Source of the DNA: Gemmatimonadota bacterium
GTDB taxonomy: Bacteria; Gemmatimonadota; Gemmatimonadetes; Gemmatimonadales; Gemmatimonadaceae
DNA length: 64,000 nt
Direction: 5' to 3'
Assembly: GCA_027307165.1 (NCBI GenBank)
Contig: DAHUXM010000007.1
Location: 1-64,000, forward strand
The notes beneath the pieces are model-generated. The model saw only the letters and a list, made by a program, of their open reading frames with translations. It searched no databases and had not been told where the DNA came from. Position numbers and translations under genes: made by a program. Shown piece after piece: positions 20,728 through 29,581 of this stretch; position 1 is the stretch's first letter; each line of letters starts with the position of its first letter.

Positions 20728-21386
20728 TGTTGTGTCCTAAGGGACTTTAGCGTAAGAGGACTGTCGGTCGGTCAGCGCCAAACATTGGCAAGCGCGGGGC
20801 CACGCAGCAACCGTCACTTTTCTGCTATTCAGGGTCGATAATCGGCTAGGATTCCGGTTATCTCGTCCGGATACGCTTCCCGGCCAGTGCGTCACGGACC
20901 CTCTTGGGGGAACATCTGTACGAATTGGGGGAGCCGCCTATGCGCGGCTGCAACAGGTGTTGCGTCATGTCCGCACCGTCCATTTAGGGATAAGGCGAGT
21001 TGAACAGGCTTGCTCTGCGGGGAGAGAGGAGCGCGGAGGAGGGCGGAGGAGGGCGGAAACGCGAACCGCCGCTCCGGCGGGGGGGGAGCGGCGGTCAAAG
21101 GTGCTTGGCGTCAGTAATGAAACTGGGCGATAGTGCGGCTGGCCATCGGGCGGGCGGGGAGTGTGCTGCTCGCGGGCCGGTTTGGGTCGCCACGCGTGTG
21201 ACACATCGTGGTGTCGGCAGCAGGAGCGCAATTCTTGAGTGACGCGGCGAACGTCGGAGGCGAAAAAATGCCGTGTGGCGCGCGCAACTTTCCTGTACCT
21301 CGTGGTGTCGTACGGACCTGATGATTGCTGCAAACTCGAGTCATGGATGGATGCGCTCAAACCGACTGTCGTGGTATATTAGAGGG
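20728..21386. other. Long intergenic region between PEP-CTERM gene and bamA
   Basis: 659 nt without a convincing gene; the short frames here are low-complexity and lack ribosome sites. It must carry the divergent promoters for the PEP-CTERM gene and the envelope operon. Visible structure: a duplicated purine block (ggaggagggcggaggagggcg, in part, about 21035-21056), an 11-bp stem at 21065-21095 (accgccgctcc/ggagcggcggt) with a G-rich loop, and a TATATT box at 21375-21380 next to the bamA ATG. Confidence 0.6.
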
Positions 21387-23819
21387 ATGTTCAAGTTTGC
21401 TGGGAGCCTGCTGGCCTTAGCGCTGGTAGGGCTCCCTTTGTTCGCCCAGGGGGCAGATTCCACGGTCGCGGGCGGCCGATGCTCGGTGCCCGATACAATC
21501 ACAGTGACGGGCAACTCGCGTGTCGACAACGCGACAGTGCGCGCCACCATAGGCCTGGTTCCCAAGACCACTCTCAACTACCGCGACGTGCAGCGCGCAG
21601 TCAAAGCGCTGTACGCAACCGGCAATTACGATGACGTCCACGTCATCTGCACTGTCGACCCAAAGACCAACAATGCTTCGCTCGACGTGCAGGTCAAGGA
21701 GCGACCCGTACTTGCGAGCATGTCGATACACGGTGTGGATCAGGTGTCGGCAAAGGATGTGAAGGAGCGCCTCGATCTTCCCATCGGAACTGCCGTCGAT
21801 CCCGCCAAGGTCGCGCTCGCGATCTCGCGCACGGATTCGTTGTACGAGAGCCGCGGATTCTATCTCGCTCGAGTGCATGTCGATTCATCGCTTGCAAACG
21901 ACCAGCTGACGCTGAGGTTCGATGTCACTGAAGGACGGCGTCTCGCAATTTCCGGCATAGGCGTTACGGGAAACCGCTCGGTTCCCTCGCGCGCGATTGT
22001 CGGTGCGATGGAGACGAAGCCGGAAGGTTTCTGGTGGTTTCGAAACGGGGAGTTCGACGACGCAACATTCGCGGGCGATCTCACCGATCGCATTCCGGCG
22101 CTGTATGCGAGTCGCGGCTACATCGACTTCAGGCTGTTGCAGGACACGATGCGAGTGGACAAACAGAACGGCAAGGGTGAGATCCAGCTGAACGTTCAGG
22201 ATGGTCCGCGCTATACGGTGGGCAATTTCGAGATTCTCGGGAACAAGCGCTTCACACAGGAGCAGCTTCGCAACTACTTCCCGTTCGATCGCGAGGATCG
22301 CTCGCTGGCGGAGAGCGCGCTCGGTCTGTTTCACCACACGTACAAGAATCCCAAGGGCACCTTCGACGAATCGCGCTGGACCGACGCGACAGAAAAGGTG
22401 AAGGAGGCGTACAGCAACGAAGGGTACATCTACGCTGTCGTGACTCCGGTGGAGGAACGGGTTCCGTCGCAGGATTCCGTGCGCAAGGTCAACCTGCGTT
22501 GGGACATCGAGGAAAAGTCGCCGGCGATAGTGAATCGAATCGACATCGCGGGCAACGACTACACGTACGAGTCGTGCATACGCGAGCAGATAGTCATGGC
22601 GCCTGGCCAGGTGTTCAGGCGCGACTATCTGATCCGCAGCTACCAGAACATCGCGAATCTGAATTTCTTCGATTCGCCAATGCCAGAGCCTGAGGTCACG
22701 CCCGACGAGAACGGTGACGTCGACATCACGTTCAAGGTGAAGGAGAAGCGCACCGGCAACGTCAACTTCGGCGCATCCATGGGCCAGGGAACCGGTCTCG
22801 GCGGATTCATCGGCCTGGACCAGCCGAACCTGTTCGGACGCTGCAAGCGCGCGCAGCTCAACTGGCAGTTCGGCAAGTACATCAACGATTTCAGCCTCAC
22901 GTATTCCGATCCCAACATTCGCGACTCGCGCATTTCAGGGTCGGTGACCGCGTACGACACCAAGACGCGCTACACCATCGCCGACCTCGGTCAGAGCACC
23001 CGCGTCGGTGGTCAGATCCAGTTCGGCTTCCCGGTTCCCAATTCATACTTCAGCCGCATCTTCCTGTCCTATGGCGGCGAGTCGGTGAAGTACGCGAATG
23101 AGCAGGGAACGCTGCTCAGCACCATCATAACGAGCTGCAAGAGCTGCTTCAGATCATCGCTCGGTGTTTCGTACCAGCATGACACGCGGCTTGGACTTCC
23201 GTTCGCGACGCAGGGTGGATTGCAGAACTTCAGCGCCTCGTTCAACGGCGGTCCGCTCGGTGGAACCGCGAACTTCCAGAAGTACACGACGGAGCTCCGC
23301 TCCTATGCGCCGCTGGCGTACATCGGCGGAAATCCGCTTGGTGGCGAGCCGATGACGATCGTGGCCGGCCTCACGGCGCGCGCAGGTGCAGTGCTGGGCG
23401 ATCCGGGACCGTTCTTCTCGTCACAGTCGTTCGCACTCGGCGGCACGCAGTACGGTGAGCCGCTGCGCGGCTACTGCGAATTTTCCATCACGCCGGCCGG
23501 ATACGACCCTTCGGCGTGCAACGGCAACGCCAAGACCACCTCGTTCGGGAACGCGTTCTTTGTCACGACCGCGGAGCTGGGGCTCCGGGTGAATCAGTCG
23601 GTGTATCTGGATACGTTCATGGAAGGCGGTAACGTATGGCAGCGGCCGCGGGACTTCGATCCCACGCGCCTCTTTCGCAGTGTAGGCGTGGGCGGCTCAG
23701 TGGTGAGTCCGCTCGGCCCTCTTGGTGTCGACTTCGCGTACGGCCTGGACAGGGTCGACGCGCAGGGACACTCTAACCCGGGGTGGAAAGTCCACTTCAA
23801 ACTTGGACAGTACTTCTAG
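21387..23819 (+). CDS. bamA: Outer-membrane assembly factor BamA (Omp85)
   Basis: 810 aa. BamA folds and inserts outer-membrane barrels. The signal peptide is about residues 1-21 (MFKFAGSLLALALVGLPLFA). Five POTRA repeats fill roughly residues 30-400 (TITVTGNSRVDNATVRATIG opens POTRA1). The C-terminal barrel begins near residue 445 (GNVNFGASMGQGTGLGGFIG) and ends in an aromatic residue (FKLGQYF). The ATG at 21387 best fits the signal peptide, although frame continues upstream. No spaced Shine-Dalgarno is visible: agaggg touches the ATG. It is the first gene of a lipid A and outer-membrane operon, followed 6 nt later by skp. Confidence 0.95.
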   Translation: MFKFAGSLLALALVGLPLFAQGADSTVAGGRCSVPDTITVTGNSRVDNATVRATIGLVPKTTLNYRDVQRAVKALYATGNYDDVHVICTVDPKTNNASLDVQVKERPVLASMSIHGVDQVSAKDVKERLDLPIGTAVDPAKVALAISRTDSLYESRGFYLARVHVDSSLANDQLTLRFDVTEGRRLAISGIGVTGNRSVPSRAIVGAMETKPEGFWWFRNGEFDDATFAGDLTDRIPALYASRGYIDFRLLQDTMRVDKQNGKGEIQLNVQDGPRYTVGNFEILGNKRFTQEQLRNYFPFDREDRSLAESALGLFHHTYKNPKGTFDESRWTDATEKVKEAYSNEGYIYAVVTPVEERVPSQDSVRKVNLRWDIEEKSPAIVNRIDIAGNDYTYESCIREQIVMAPGQVFRRDYLIRSYQNIANLNFFDSPMPEPEVTPDENGDVDITFKVKEKRTGNVNFGASMGQGTGLGGFIGLDQPNLFGRCKRAQLNWQFGKYINDFSLTYSDPNIRDSRISGSVTAYDTKTRYTIADLGQSTRVGGQIQFGFPVPNSYFSRIFLSYGGESVKYANEQGTLLSTIITSCKSCFRSSLGVSYQHDTRLGLPFATQGGLQNFSASFNGGPLGGTANFQKYTTELRSYAPLAYIGGNPLGGEPMTIVAGLTARAGAVLGDPGPFFSSQSFALGGTQYGEPLRGYCEFSITPAGYDPSACNGNAKTTSFGNAFFVTTAELGLRVNQSVYLDTFMEGGNVWQRPRDFDPTRLFRSVGVGGSVVSPLGPLGVDFAYGLDRVDAQGHSNPGWKVHFKLGQYF

Positions 23820-23825
23820 GAAAAC

Positions 23826-24452
23826 ATGATGAGCAAATGGATGCACTCCGCGATGTTTGCGGCAGCGACACTCGCACTCGCTCCTTCGGCATTCGCACAG
23901 GCGACGCCGCTCAAGCTGGCCTATATCAACTCCCAGAAGATCCTCGCGGAAGCGCCGGGTCGGGCAGAGGCTGAGTCGACGTACAACAAGGAGATGGCGA
24001 CAGCGCGGGCGCAGCTGCAGCAGATGGACGACTCGCTCAAGGGGATGGTCGCGACCTATGAAAAGGACGCGCCTGGCCTGGACAGCGCACGCAAGGAAGC
24101 GCGCGGCAAGACGATCCGTGACACGGAAGCCGCGTTCACGCAACGCGCGCAGGATCTGAACAACCAGATGCAGCAGCGCCAGGCAGATCTGGCACGCCCG
24201 CTCATGGATCAGGTGTCACAGGTGCTCGATCAGGTGCGCTCGCAGGGCGGCTACAGCATGATCTTTGACGTCGGGGCTCAGGGCAGTGCACTGGTGTCGG
24301 CGGACAAGTCGCTCGATCTCACCGAGGTGGTTCTCGCAAAGCTCAAGGCGCTTGGTCCGCCGAAGACAGGGGCGACGCCAGCGACCACGACATCCGCGAA
24401 GCCACTCGGACCAGCGCAGAAGCCGGCGGGCGTGACGCGTCCAAAGCCGTGA
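23826..24452 (+). CDS. skp: OmpH/Skp-family periplasmic chaperone
   Basis: 208 aa. Signal peptide about 1-25 (cut after PSAFA). The Skp core is seen: LAYINSQKILAEAPG at the start of the mature protein, a long coiled-coil (about residues 50-135, rich in Gln, Glu, Arg and Lys), and the returning beta strand YSMIFDVGAQGSALVSAD, LDLTEVVLAKL. Skp holds unfolded outer-membrane proteins on their way to BamA. The C-terminal 35 residues form a Pro/Lys/Ala tail that is longer than in E. coli. The bamA-skp-lpxD order is the common one. Confidence 0.92.
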   Translation: MMSKWMHSAMFAAATLALAPSAFAQATPLKLAYINSQKILAEAPGRAEAESTYNKEMATARAQLQQMDDSLKGMVATYEKDAPGLDSARKEARGKTIRDTEAAFTQRAQDLNNQMQQRQADLARPLMDQVSQVLDQVRSQGGYSMIFDVGAQGSALVSADKSLDLTEVVLAKLKALGPPKTGATPATTTSAKPLGPAQKPAGVTRPKP

Positions 24453-24459
24453 TGATGCG

Positions 24460-25428
24460 ATGGCGCTGACTGCACGGGAAATCGCGCAGCTCGTCGGTGG
24501 CGAGTTGCGCGGTGACCCGGAGTCTGCGGTGGATGGCGTGGCTGCGCTCGACAGGGCGGGGCCACGCCACGCTACTTTTCTGGCCTCGGCTCGCTACTCG
24601 GAGCAACTGGCGGAGTGTCACGCCGGGATTGTGCTCGTTGCCCGCGAACTGGCGGACGCAACATGCGGCGCGCCGAGCAGAATCGTAGTCGAGAGGCCGC
24701 ACGAGGCGTTGCAGGCAATACTTCCCCTGCTGTACGATCTTGCGCCAGCGGAACCGTGGATCGCACCTACCGCGCGGATTGGACACGGTGTGCAACTTGG
24801 CGCCGGCGTCCGCATCGAAGACTACGTGGTGCTGGGCGACGGGGTGAAGATCGGCGATGGCACGCGGCTGTATCCGCACGTGACGGTGTACAGTGGCGGC
24901 GAGATCGGCGCGCGGTGCGCGATTCATTCTGGCGCACGTATCGCGAGTGACGGCTTTGGATACGTGTTCCGAAACGGCCGGCACGAAAAGATTCCGCATG
25001 TGGGACGCTGCATAATTGGTGACGACGTGGAGATCGGCGCGAATACGACGATCGATCGCGGCAGCATCGACGATACGGTAATCGGCGCCGGCACGCGCAT
25101 CGATAACCTCGTGCAGATCGGACACAACGTGCGAATCGGATCGTTGTGTCTGCTGATGTCACAGGTCGGCATAGCGGGCTCGGCGCACATCGGCAACGGC
25201 GTCATCATCGCGGGGCAGGCCGGTATCGGTGGCCACGTGACGATCGGCGACGGTGCGCGCATTGCCGGGCAGGCGGGCGTATTCGGTGACGTTCCGGACG
25301 GCGAATCGTGGTCCGGCTATCCCGCGCGACCGCACCGCGAATCACTGCGCGCTACTGGCGCGCTGTTCAAACTGACTGGTATAATCAGGAAATTGGAGAA
25401 GCTCGTTGACGACAAGGCGCCCGCATGA
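24460..25428 (+). CDS. lpxD: UDP-3-O-(3-hydroxyacyl)glucosamine N-acyltransferase
   Basis: 322 aa. LpxD adds the second hydroxyacyl chain in lipid A synthesis. The N-terminal uridine-binding domain (about 1-95) precedes a left-handed beta helix of hexapeptide repeats (about 100-290). The catalytic His lies in VQIGHNVRIG (H222, equivalent to H239 of E. coli). The C-terminal helix (LFKLTGIIRKLEKLV) is present. The start ATG is 7 nt after skp, and the stop overlaps the lpxC/fabZ start by 4 nt. Confidence 0.96.
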   Translation: MALTAREIAQLVGGELRGDPESAVDGVAALDRAGPRHATFLASARYSEQLAECHAGIVLVARELADATCGAPSRIVVERPHEALQAILPLLYDLAPAEPWIAPTARIGHGVQLGAGVRIEDYVVLGDGVKIGDGTRLYPHVTVYSGGEIGARCAIHSGARIASDGFGYVFRNGRHEKIPHVGRCIIGDDVEIGANTTIDRGSIDDTVIGAGTRIDNLVQIGHNVRIGSLCLLMSQVGIAGSAHIGNGVIIAGQAGIGGHVTIGDGARIAGQAGVFGDVPDGESWSGYPARPHRESLRATGALFKLTGIIRKLEKLVDDKAPA

Positions 25429-26723
25429 CGCGGCGCACGGTATCAGCACCGGCGAGGATCGCCGGCGTGGGGCTCCATCTGGGTCAGGCTTGCGAGCTCA
25501 CGTTCCGACCTGCGGCCGCTGGAGACGGAATCCGGTTCCGGCGCGTCGATCTTGCAGACAAGCCGGTGATTCCGGCGCGGGTGGATCAGGTTACAGCGAC
25601 CGAACGACGTACGCAGCTAGGGAGCGGCGCGGCGGCCATCCACACGGTCGAGCATGTTCTCTCGGCGGTGGCAGCTCTCGAGATCGACGATCTCATGATC
25701 GACATGAGCGGTCCCGAGCCGCCGATCCTCGATGGCAGCGCCGCTCCGTTCTACGATGCATTGATCGGGGTGGGGGTCGAGGAGCTTCCGGGCGAACCGG
25801 AATATCTCACGCTGACCGAGCCGCTTCGGGTAATCGACGGAAACTCGGTGTACGAGGCGCATCCCGCGAACGAGCTGTTGCTGGACGTCACGATCGAGTT
25901 TCCGCATCCGGTTATCGGACGCCAGTCGGCTCGCTATGTTGTTGGGCGGGAGAGCTATCGCGATCAGATGGCTGCGGCGCGGACGTTCGGCTTTCTCCAC
26001 GAAGTCGAAGATCTGCGCGCGAAGGGTCTGATCCAGGGTGCATCCACCGATAATGCAGTGGTTCTCGACGACACGGGCGTCGTTGCGAACGTGTTGCGCT
26101 GGGACGACGAGTTTCTGCGCCACAAGGCGCTCGACTGCGTGGGTGATCTCGCGCTGGTCGGCTCGCGCGTGAAGGCGCGAATCGTCGCGGTGCGGCCGAG
26201 TCATCGCGGTACGGTGACGCTGGTTCGGGAAATGGTGCGCGCGGGAAGGCGTTCCAGATCAACAGAGCAAGGAGCGAAGAGCATGGCTGGAACGATGTCG
26301 ATTGAAGAGATCATGAAGGTCCTTCCGCACCGGTATCCGTTTCTCCTCATCGATCGAATACTCGAGATCGATGGGAAGCAGCGAATCGTCGGTATGAAGA
26401 ACGTCACGATCAACGAGCCATTTTTTCAGGGACACTTTCCCGGCCATCCCATCATGCCGGGTGTGTTGATAATCGAGGCGATGGCTCAGGTCGGCGGAAT
26501 GTTGTTGATGGGCGGACTGGAGGAGACTGAGCAGAAAGTGGTGTACTTCATGTCGCTCGACAACGTTCGCTTCAGGAAGCCAGTCAGGCCGGGCGATCAG
26601 ATTCGCTTCGAGCTGGACGTGATCCAGATCCGCGGGGCTGTGTGCAAGATGCGCGGCGTCGCGAAGGTCGACGGCGAGCTGGTGGCCGAGGCGGAGATGG
26701 CTGCGATGGTGCGCGATAGATGA
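25425..26723 (+). CDS. lpxC/fabZ: Bifunctional LpxC deacetylase / FabZ dehydratase fusion
   Basis: 432 aa, two enzymes in one chain. Residues 1-275 are LpxC, the zinc deacetylase that commits to lipid A: zinc ligands H77 (HTVEHVLS), H233 and D237 (FLRHKALDCVGD) and catalytic H260 are present. After a short linker (about 276-290), residues 291-432 are FabZ, the 3-hydroxyacyl-ACP dehydratase: LPHRYPFLLIDRI, catalytic H337 in GHFPGHP and E351. LpxC and FabZ compete for hydroxyacyl flux, so joining them ties the two activities. Similar fusions are known in Bacteroidetes. No frameshift or stop is seen between the halves. Confidence 0.95.
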   Translation: MTRRTVSAPARIAGVGLHLGQACELTFRPAAAGDGIRFRRVDLADKPVIPARVDQVTATERRTQLGSGAAAIHTVEHVLSAVAALEIDDLMIDMSGPEPPILDGSAAPFYDALIGVGVEELPGEPEYLTLTEPLRVIDGNSVYEAHPANELLLDVTIEFPHPVIGRQSARYVVGRESYRDQMAAARTFGFLHEVEDLRAKGLIQGASTDNAVVLDDTGVVANVLRWDDEFLRHKALDCVGDLALVGSRVKARIVAVRPSHRGTVTLVREMVRAGRRSRSTEQGAKSMAGTMSIEEIMKVLPHRYPFLLIDRILEIDGKQRIVGMKNVTINEPFFQGHFPGHPIMPGVLIIEAMAQVGGMLLMGGLEETEQKVVYFMSLDNVRFRKPVRPGDQIRFELDVIQIRGAVCKMRGVAKVDGELVAEAEMAAMVRDR

Positions 26724-27496
26724 CGGCGAAAATTCATCCGAGCGCGATAGTTTCGTCCTCTGCGGAGCTCGGAGACGGCGTCGAGATCGGACCGTTCGCG
26801 ATCATTGGCGAGGAGTGTGTGGTCGGCGACGGCTGCGTGATATCGGCGCGCGCCAGCCTCGAACGCTACGTGACACTCGGCAAGAACGTGAAGATCGGAG
26901 TCGGGACCGTTCTCGGCAGCGATCCGCAGGATCTCAAGTTCAAGGGCGAGCGGACTACAGTCGAGATCGGCGACAATACGGTCGTGCGCGAGTACAGCAC
27001 GATCAATCGCGGAACGTCCCAGTCGTTCAAGACGAGCGTCGGCCCCAACAGCTTCGTGATGTCTTATGTGCATCTGGCGCATGACTGTCATATCGGCGAG
27101 GGAGTGGTTCTCGCGAACATGGTGCAGCTTGCGGGCCACGTGACGGTGGAGGATCGCGTCATCCTTTCGGGCGTGACGGCGGTTCACCAGTTCACTCGAA
27201 TCGGGCGCAACGCGATAGTTGGCGGCTGCTCACGTGTGTCGAAGGACGTGCCGCCGTTCGTCAAGGCGGTCGGCAATCCGATGAAGCTGTACGGACTGAA
27301 TTCGGTCGGACTGCGCCGGAACGGGTTCTCCCCGGAAACGATTCTCGAGCTGAAGCGCGCATACAGGTTGTTGTTCCGATCGGAGCTCAATCTCGCGCAG
27401 GCGATCGAACGGGTCATGGCGGAGGTGGAGCAGATTCCCGAGGTGATACAGCTGGTGCAGTTCGTGGAATCGAGCCAGCGCGGGGTCGCCATTTGA
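26720..27496 (+). CDS. lpxA: UDP-N-acetylglucosamine acyltransferase
   Basis: 258 aa. LpxA puts the first hydroxyacyl chain on UDP-GlcNAc. The beta helix of hexapeptide repeats covers about 1-190, with a helical C-terminal domain after it. Catalytic H121 and neighbour H118 are in HLAHDC (H125 and H122 in E. coli). G169 in IVGGCS matches G173 of E. coli, the residue of the acyl-length ruler, so a chain near C14 is likely. The start overlaps lpxC/fabZ by 4 nt, and the stop overlaps the next gene's TTG start. Confidence 0.96.
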   Translation: MTAKIHPSAIVSSSAELGDGVEIGPFAIIGEECVVGDGCVISARASLERYVTLGKNVKIGVGTVLGSDPQDLKFKGERTTVEIGDNTVVREYSTINRGTSQSFKTSVGPNSFVMSYVHLAHDCHIGEGVVLANMVQLAGHVTVEDRVILSGVTAVHQFTRIGRNAIVGGCSRVSKDVPPFVKAVGNPMKLYGLNSVGLRRNGFSPETILELKRAYRLLFRSELNLAQAIERVMAEVEQIPEVIQLVQFVESSQRGVAI

Positions 27497-28479
27497 AGCC
27501 ACTGCGCATTGGTGTAGTCGGAGCCGGCGCGCTCGGCTACCATCACGTTCGATTGTTGCGTCAGATGCCCGAGTTCAGGTTGTCGGGCTTCGTGGAGGAG
27601 CGGCCGGAGCGCGCTGCGCAGGTGTCGGCCGAGCTGGAGGTTCCGAGTTACAGCGATCTGGAGACACTGCTCGACGACGTCGACGCGGTGACTATCGTCG
27701 TTCCGACGCCGCGGCACTTCGCGGTCGCGAGCAAGGCGCTTGAGCGCGGCAAGCACGTGCTGATCGAGAAGCCAATCACGGCAACCGTCGAGGAAGCAGA
27801 CGCGTTGCTTGAAATCGCGCAGCGGACGGGCGCGATCGTGCAGACCGGGCACGTGGAACGATTCAATCGTGCGATACGTGCTGCGCTGCCCTACGTGAGC
27901 AATCCGCGCTTCATCGAGAGCGACCGGCTGGCGCCGTTCAACATTCGCGGATCGGACGTCGCCGTAGTGCTCGATCTGATGATTCACGACATCGATCTGA
28001 TTCTGACGCTCGTCAACTCGCATGCGGGAAACATCGCCGCAGTCGGAATTCCCGTGCTCACGCAGACGGTGGACATTGCAAATGCGCGCATCACGTTCGA
28101 CTCCGGCGCGGTGGCCAACATCACCGCGAGCCGCATCTCACGGGAGCGATTCCGCAAGGTGCGAATCTTCCAGCCCAGTGGCTATCTCTCGCTCGATCTC
28201 GGAGCGGGCAATGGCGAATTCTTTCGGCTGAAGAAGCCTGGCGATCTGCACGCGCTCGTCGCGAGCGGGACGACGCCGGATCTCGCGGACTTCGTCGAGC
28301 GTATCGCACTGGAGGCGCCGGAAGGTGAGCCGCTCAAGCTCGAGTTCGAGAGCTTCGCAGCGGCACTCAACGGCAGCGCACCGCTCGTGGTGAGTGGTGC
28401 TGCGGGTCGTCGGGCGCTGGAAGTCGCGCTGAGGATCGTGGGCGACATCGAGCGCAACGCCCCGTCTATCGGTGCGTGA
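27493..28479 (+). CDS. Gfo/Idh/MocA-family oxidoreductase in the lpx cluster
   Basis: 328 aa NAD(P)-dependent sugar dehydrogenase. The Rossmann site is VGAGALGYHH (about 9-18), the conserved Lys is in EKPITATVEEAD (about 94-105) and the catalytic-domain signature MIHDIDLI sits near 162-169. The start is TTG at 27493, overlapping the lpxA stop as TTGA; lpxB begins 7 nt before its end. Position between lpxA and lpxB suggests it acts on a UDP-GlcNAc-derived intermediate. GnnA, which oxidises the 3-OH of UDP-GlcNAc for 3-amino lipid A, is one possibility, but no GnnB aminotransferase is in view, so substrate is not assigned. Confidence 0.88.
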   Translation: MKPLRIGVVGAGALGYHHVRLLRQMPEFRLSGFVEERPERAAQVSAELEVPSYSDLETLLDDVDAVTIVVPTPRHFAVASKALERGKHVLIEKPITATVEEADALLEIAQRTGAIVQTGHVERFNRAIRAALPYVSNPRFIESDRLAPFNIRGSDVAVVLDLMIHDIDLILTLVNSHAGNIAAVGIPVLTQTVDIANARITFDSGAVANITASRISRERFRKVRIFQPSGYLSLDLGAGNGEFFRLKKPGDLHALVASGTTPDLADFVERIALEAPEGEPLKLEFESFAAALNGSAPLVVSGAAGRRALEVALRIVGDIERNAPSIGA

Positions 28480-29581
28480 GGTTCTTTTCGTCGCGGGAGA
28501 GGCCTCCGGCGACATGCACGCGGGCAGCGTTGCGGCGCGGCTGCGAGAGATCCGTCCCGATCTGGCGACCGCGGGCGTAGGTGGCGCGCACATGCGCGCG
28601 AGCGGCGTTGAGATAACGCGGGATTACGCCGAGCTCGCTGTGATGGGATTCGTCGAGGTAGTAAGGCACATACCGAAGCACGCCGCGCTGTTGCGTCAGC
28701 TTAGAGCGCGTCTGGCTACCGGAAACGTCGCCGTAGTCGTGCTGATCGACTATCCCGGATTCAACATGAAGGTTGCAGCGGCGGCGCGTGAGGCGGGCGT
28801 GCCCGTACTGTACTATGTCACGCCACAAGTATGGGCGTGGGGTGCAGGGCGGCTACCGAAGCTCGCCAGGCTCGTGACAAAGGCTGCGGTAATCCTTCCC
28901 TTCGAAGCCCCGTTGCTCGCGGGCTACGGAATCGACACGACGTTCGTGGGTCACCCATTGCTGGATCGCGCGCAGAATTTGCCGACGCGTGCGGAAGCTC
29001 GCGAGCGGCTCGGGATCCGTCCGGATGAGAAGGTGCTCGCGTTGTTTCCGGGTAGTCGGGAACAGGAGATTGCGCGTCACTTTGCTCCATTCATAGAGAG
29101 CGGACGCGAACTGGCGCGCCGGCATCCGGGCCTTCGCGTCATCGTGCACGGTGCGTCGACGGTGAATCTGGATGCGCTCGAGTGTCCATTCGAAATCGTG
29201 CGCGGCGCGTCGTTCGACGTGTTCCGTGCCGCCGACGTAGCGCTCTGCAAGAGTGGTACGACGACGCTCGAGGCGGCCATCGCGCAGTGCCCGATGGCCG
29301 TCGCGTATCGCACGGGCGGGCTTTCATATGCAATTGCACGGCGTGTGGTCAAGATACCGTACATCGGGCTTGTCAACGTTGTCGCGGGACGCGAAGTTGC
29401 GCGCGAGTTCGTGCAGGGAGCGTTACAGCCGGTAGCGGTTGCGACGGAGCTCGGACGATTGCTTGATGACGCAGCATACCGCGAAGTGCAGCGTGAGGGG
29501 TTGATCGAGGTCCGAAACCAGCTCGGTACGCCCGGTGCCGCCGGTCGCGTGGCGGAGATGATCTCGGGGCTCGCGGGATGA
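28472..29581 (+). CDS. lpxB: Lipid A disaccharide synthase
   Basis: 369 aa GT19 glycosyltransferase that joins lipid X and UDP-diacylglucosamine. Recognisable blocks: FVAGEASGDMHAG at the N-terminus, the membrane-facing region YYVTPQVWAWGAGRL (about 109-123), FVGHPLLD, the FPGSREQEI nucleotide-binding motif (about 193-201) and the C-terminal CKSGTTTLEAA with AYRTGGLSY. The start is GTG at 28472 inside the preceding gene's last codons; the stop overlaps the acyltransferase ATG. Confidence 0.95.
   Translation: MREVLFVAGEASGDMHAGSVAARLREIRPDLATAGVGGAHMRASGVEITRDYAELAVMGFVEVVRHIPKHAALLRQLRARLATGNVAVVVLIDYPGFNMKVAAAAREAGVPVLYYVTPQVWAWGAGRLPKLARLVTKAAVILPFEAPLLAGYGIDTTFVGHPLLDRAQNLPTRAEARERLGIRPDEKVLALFPGSREQEIARHFAPFIESGRELARRHPGLRVIVHGASTVNLDALECPFEIVRGASFDVFRAADVALCKSGTTTLEAAIAQCPMAVAYRTGGLSYAIARRVVKIPYIGLVNVVAGREVAREFVQGALQPVAVATELGRLLDDAAYREVQREGLIEVRNQLGTPGAAGRVAEMISGLAG

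Noticed and set aside
21000-21242. 80-aa plus-strand frame before bamA
   Set aside because: Purine-run composition, passes through a hairpin, no family and no ribosome site.
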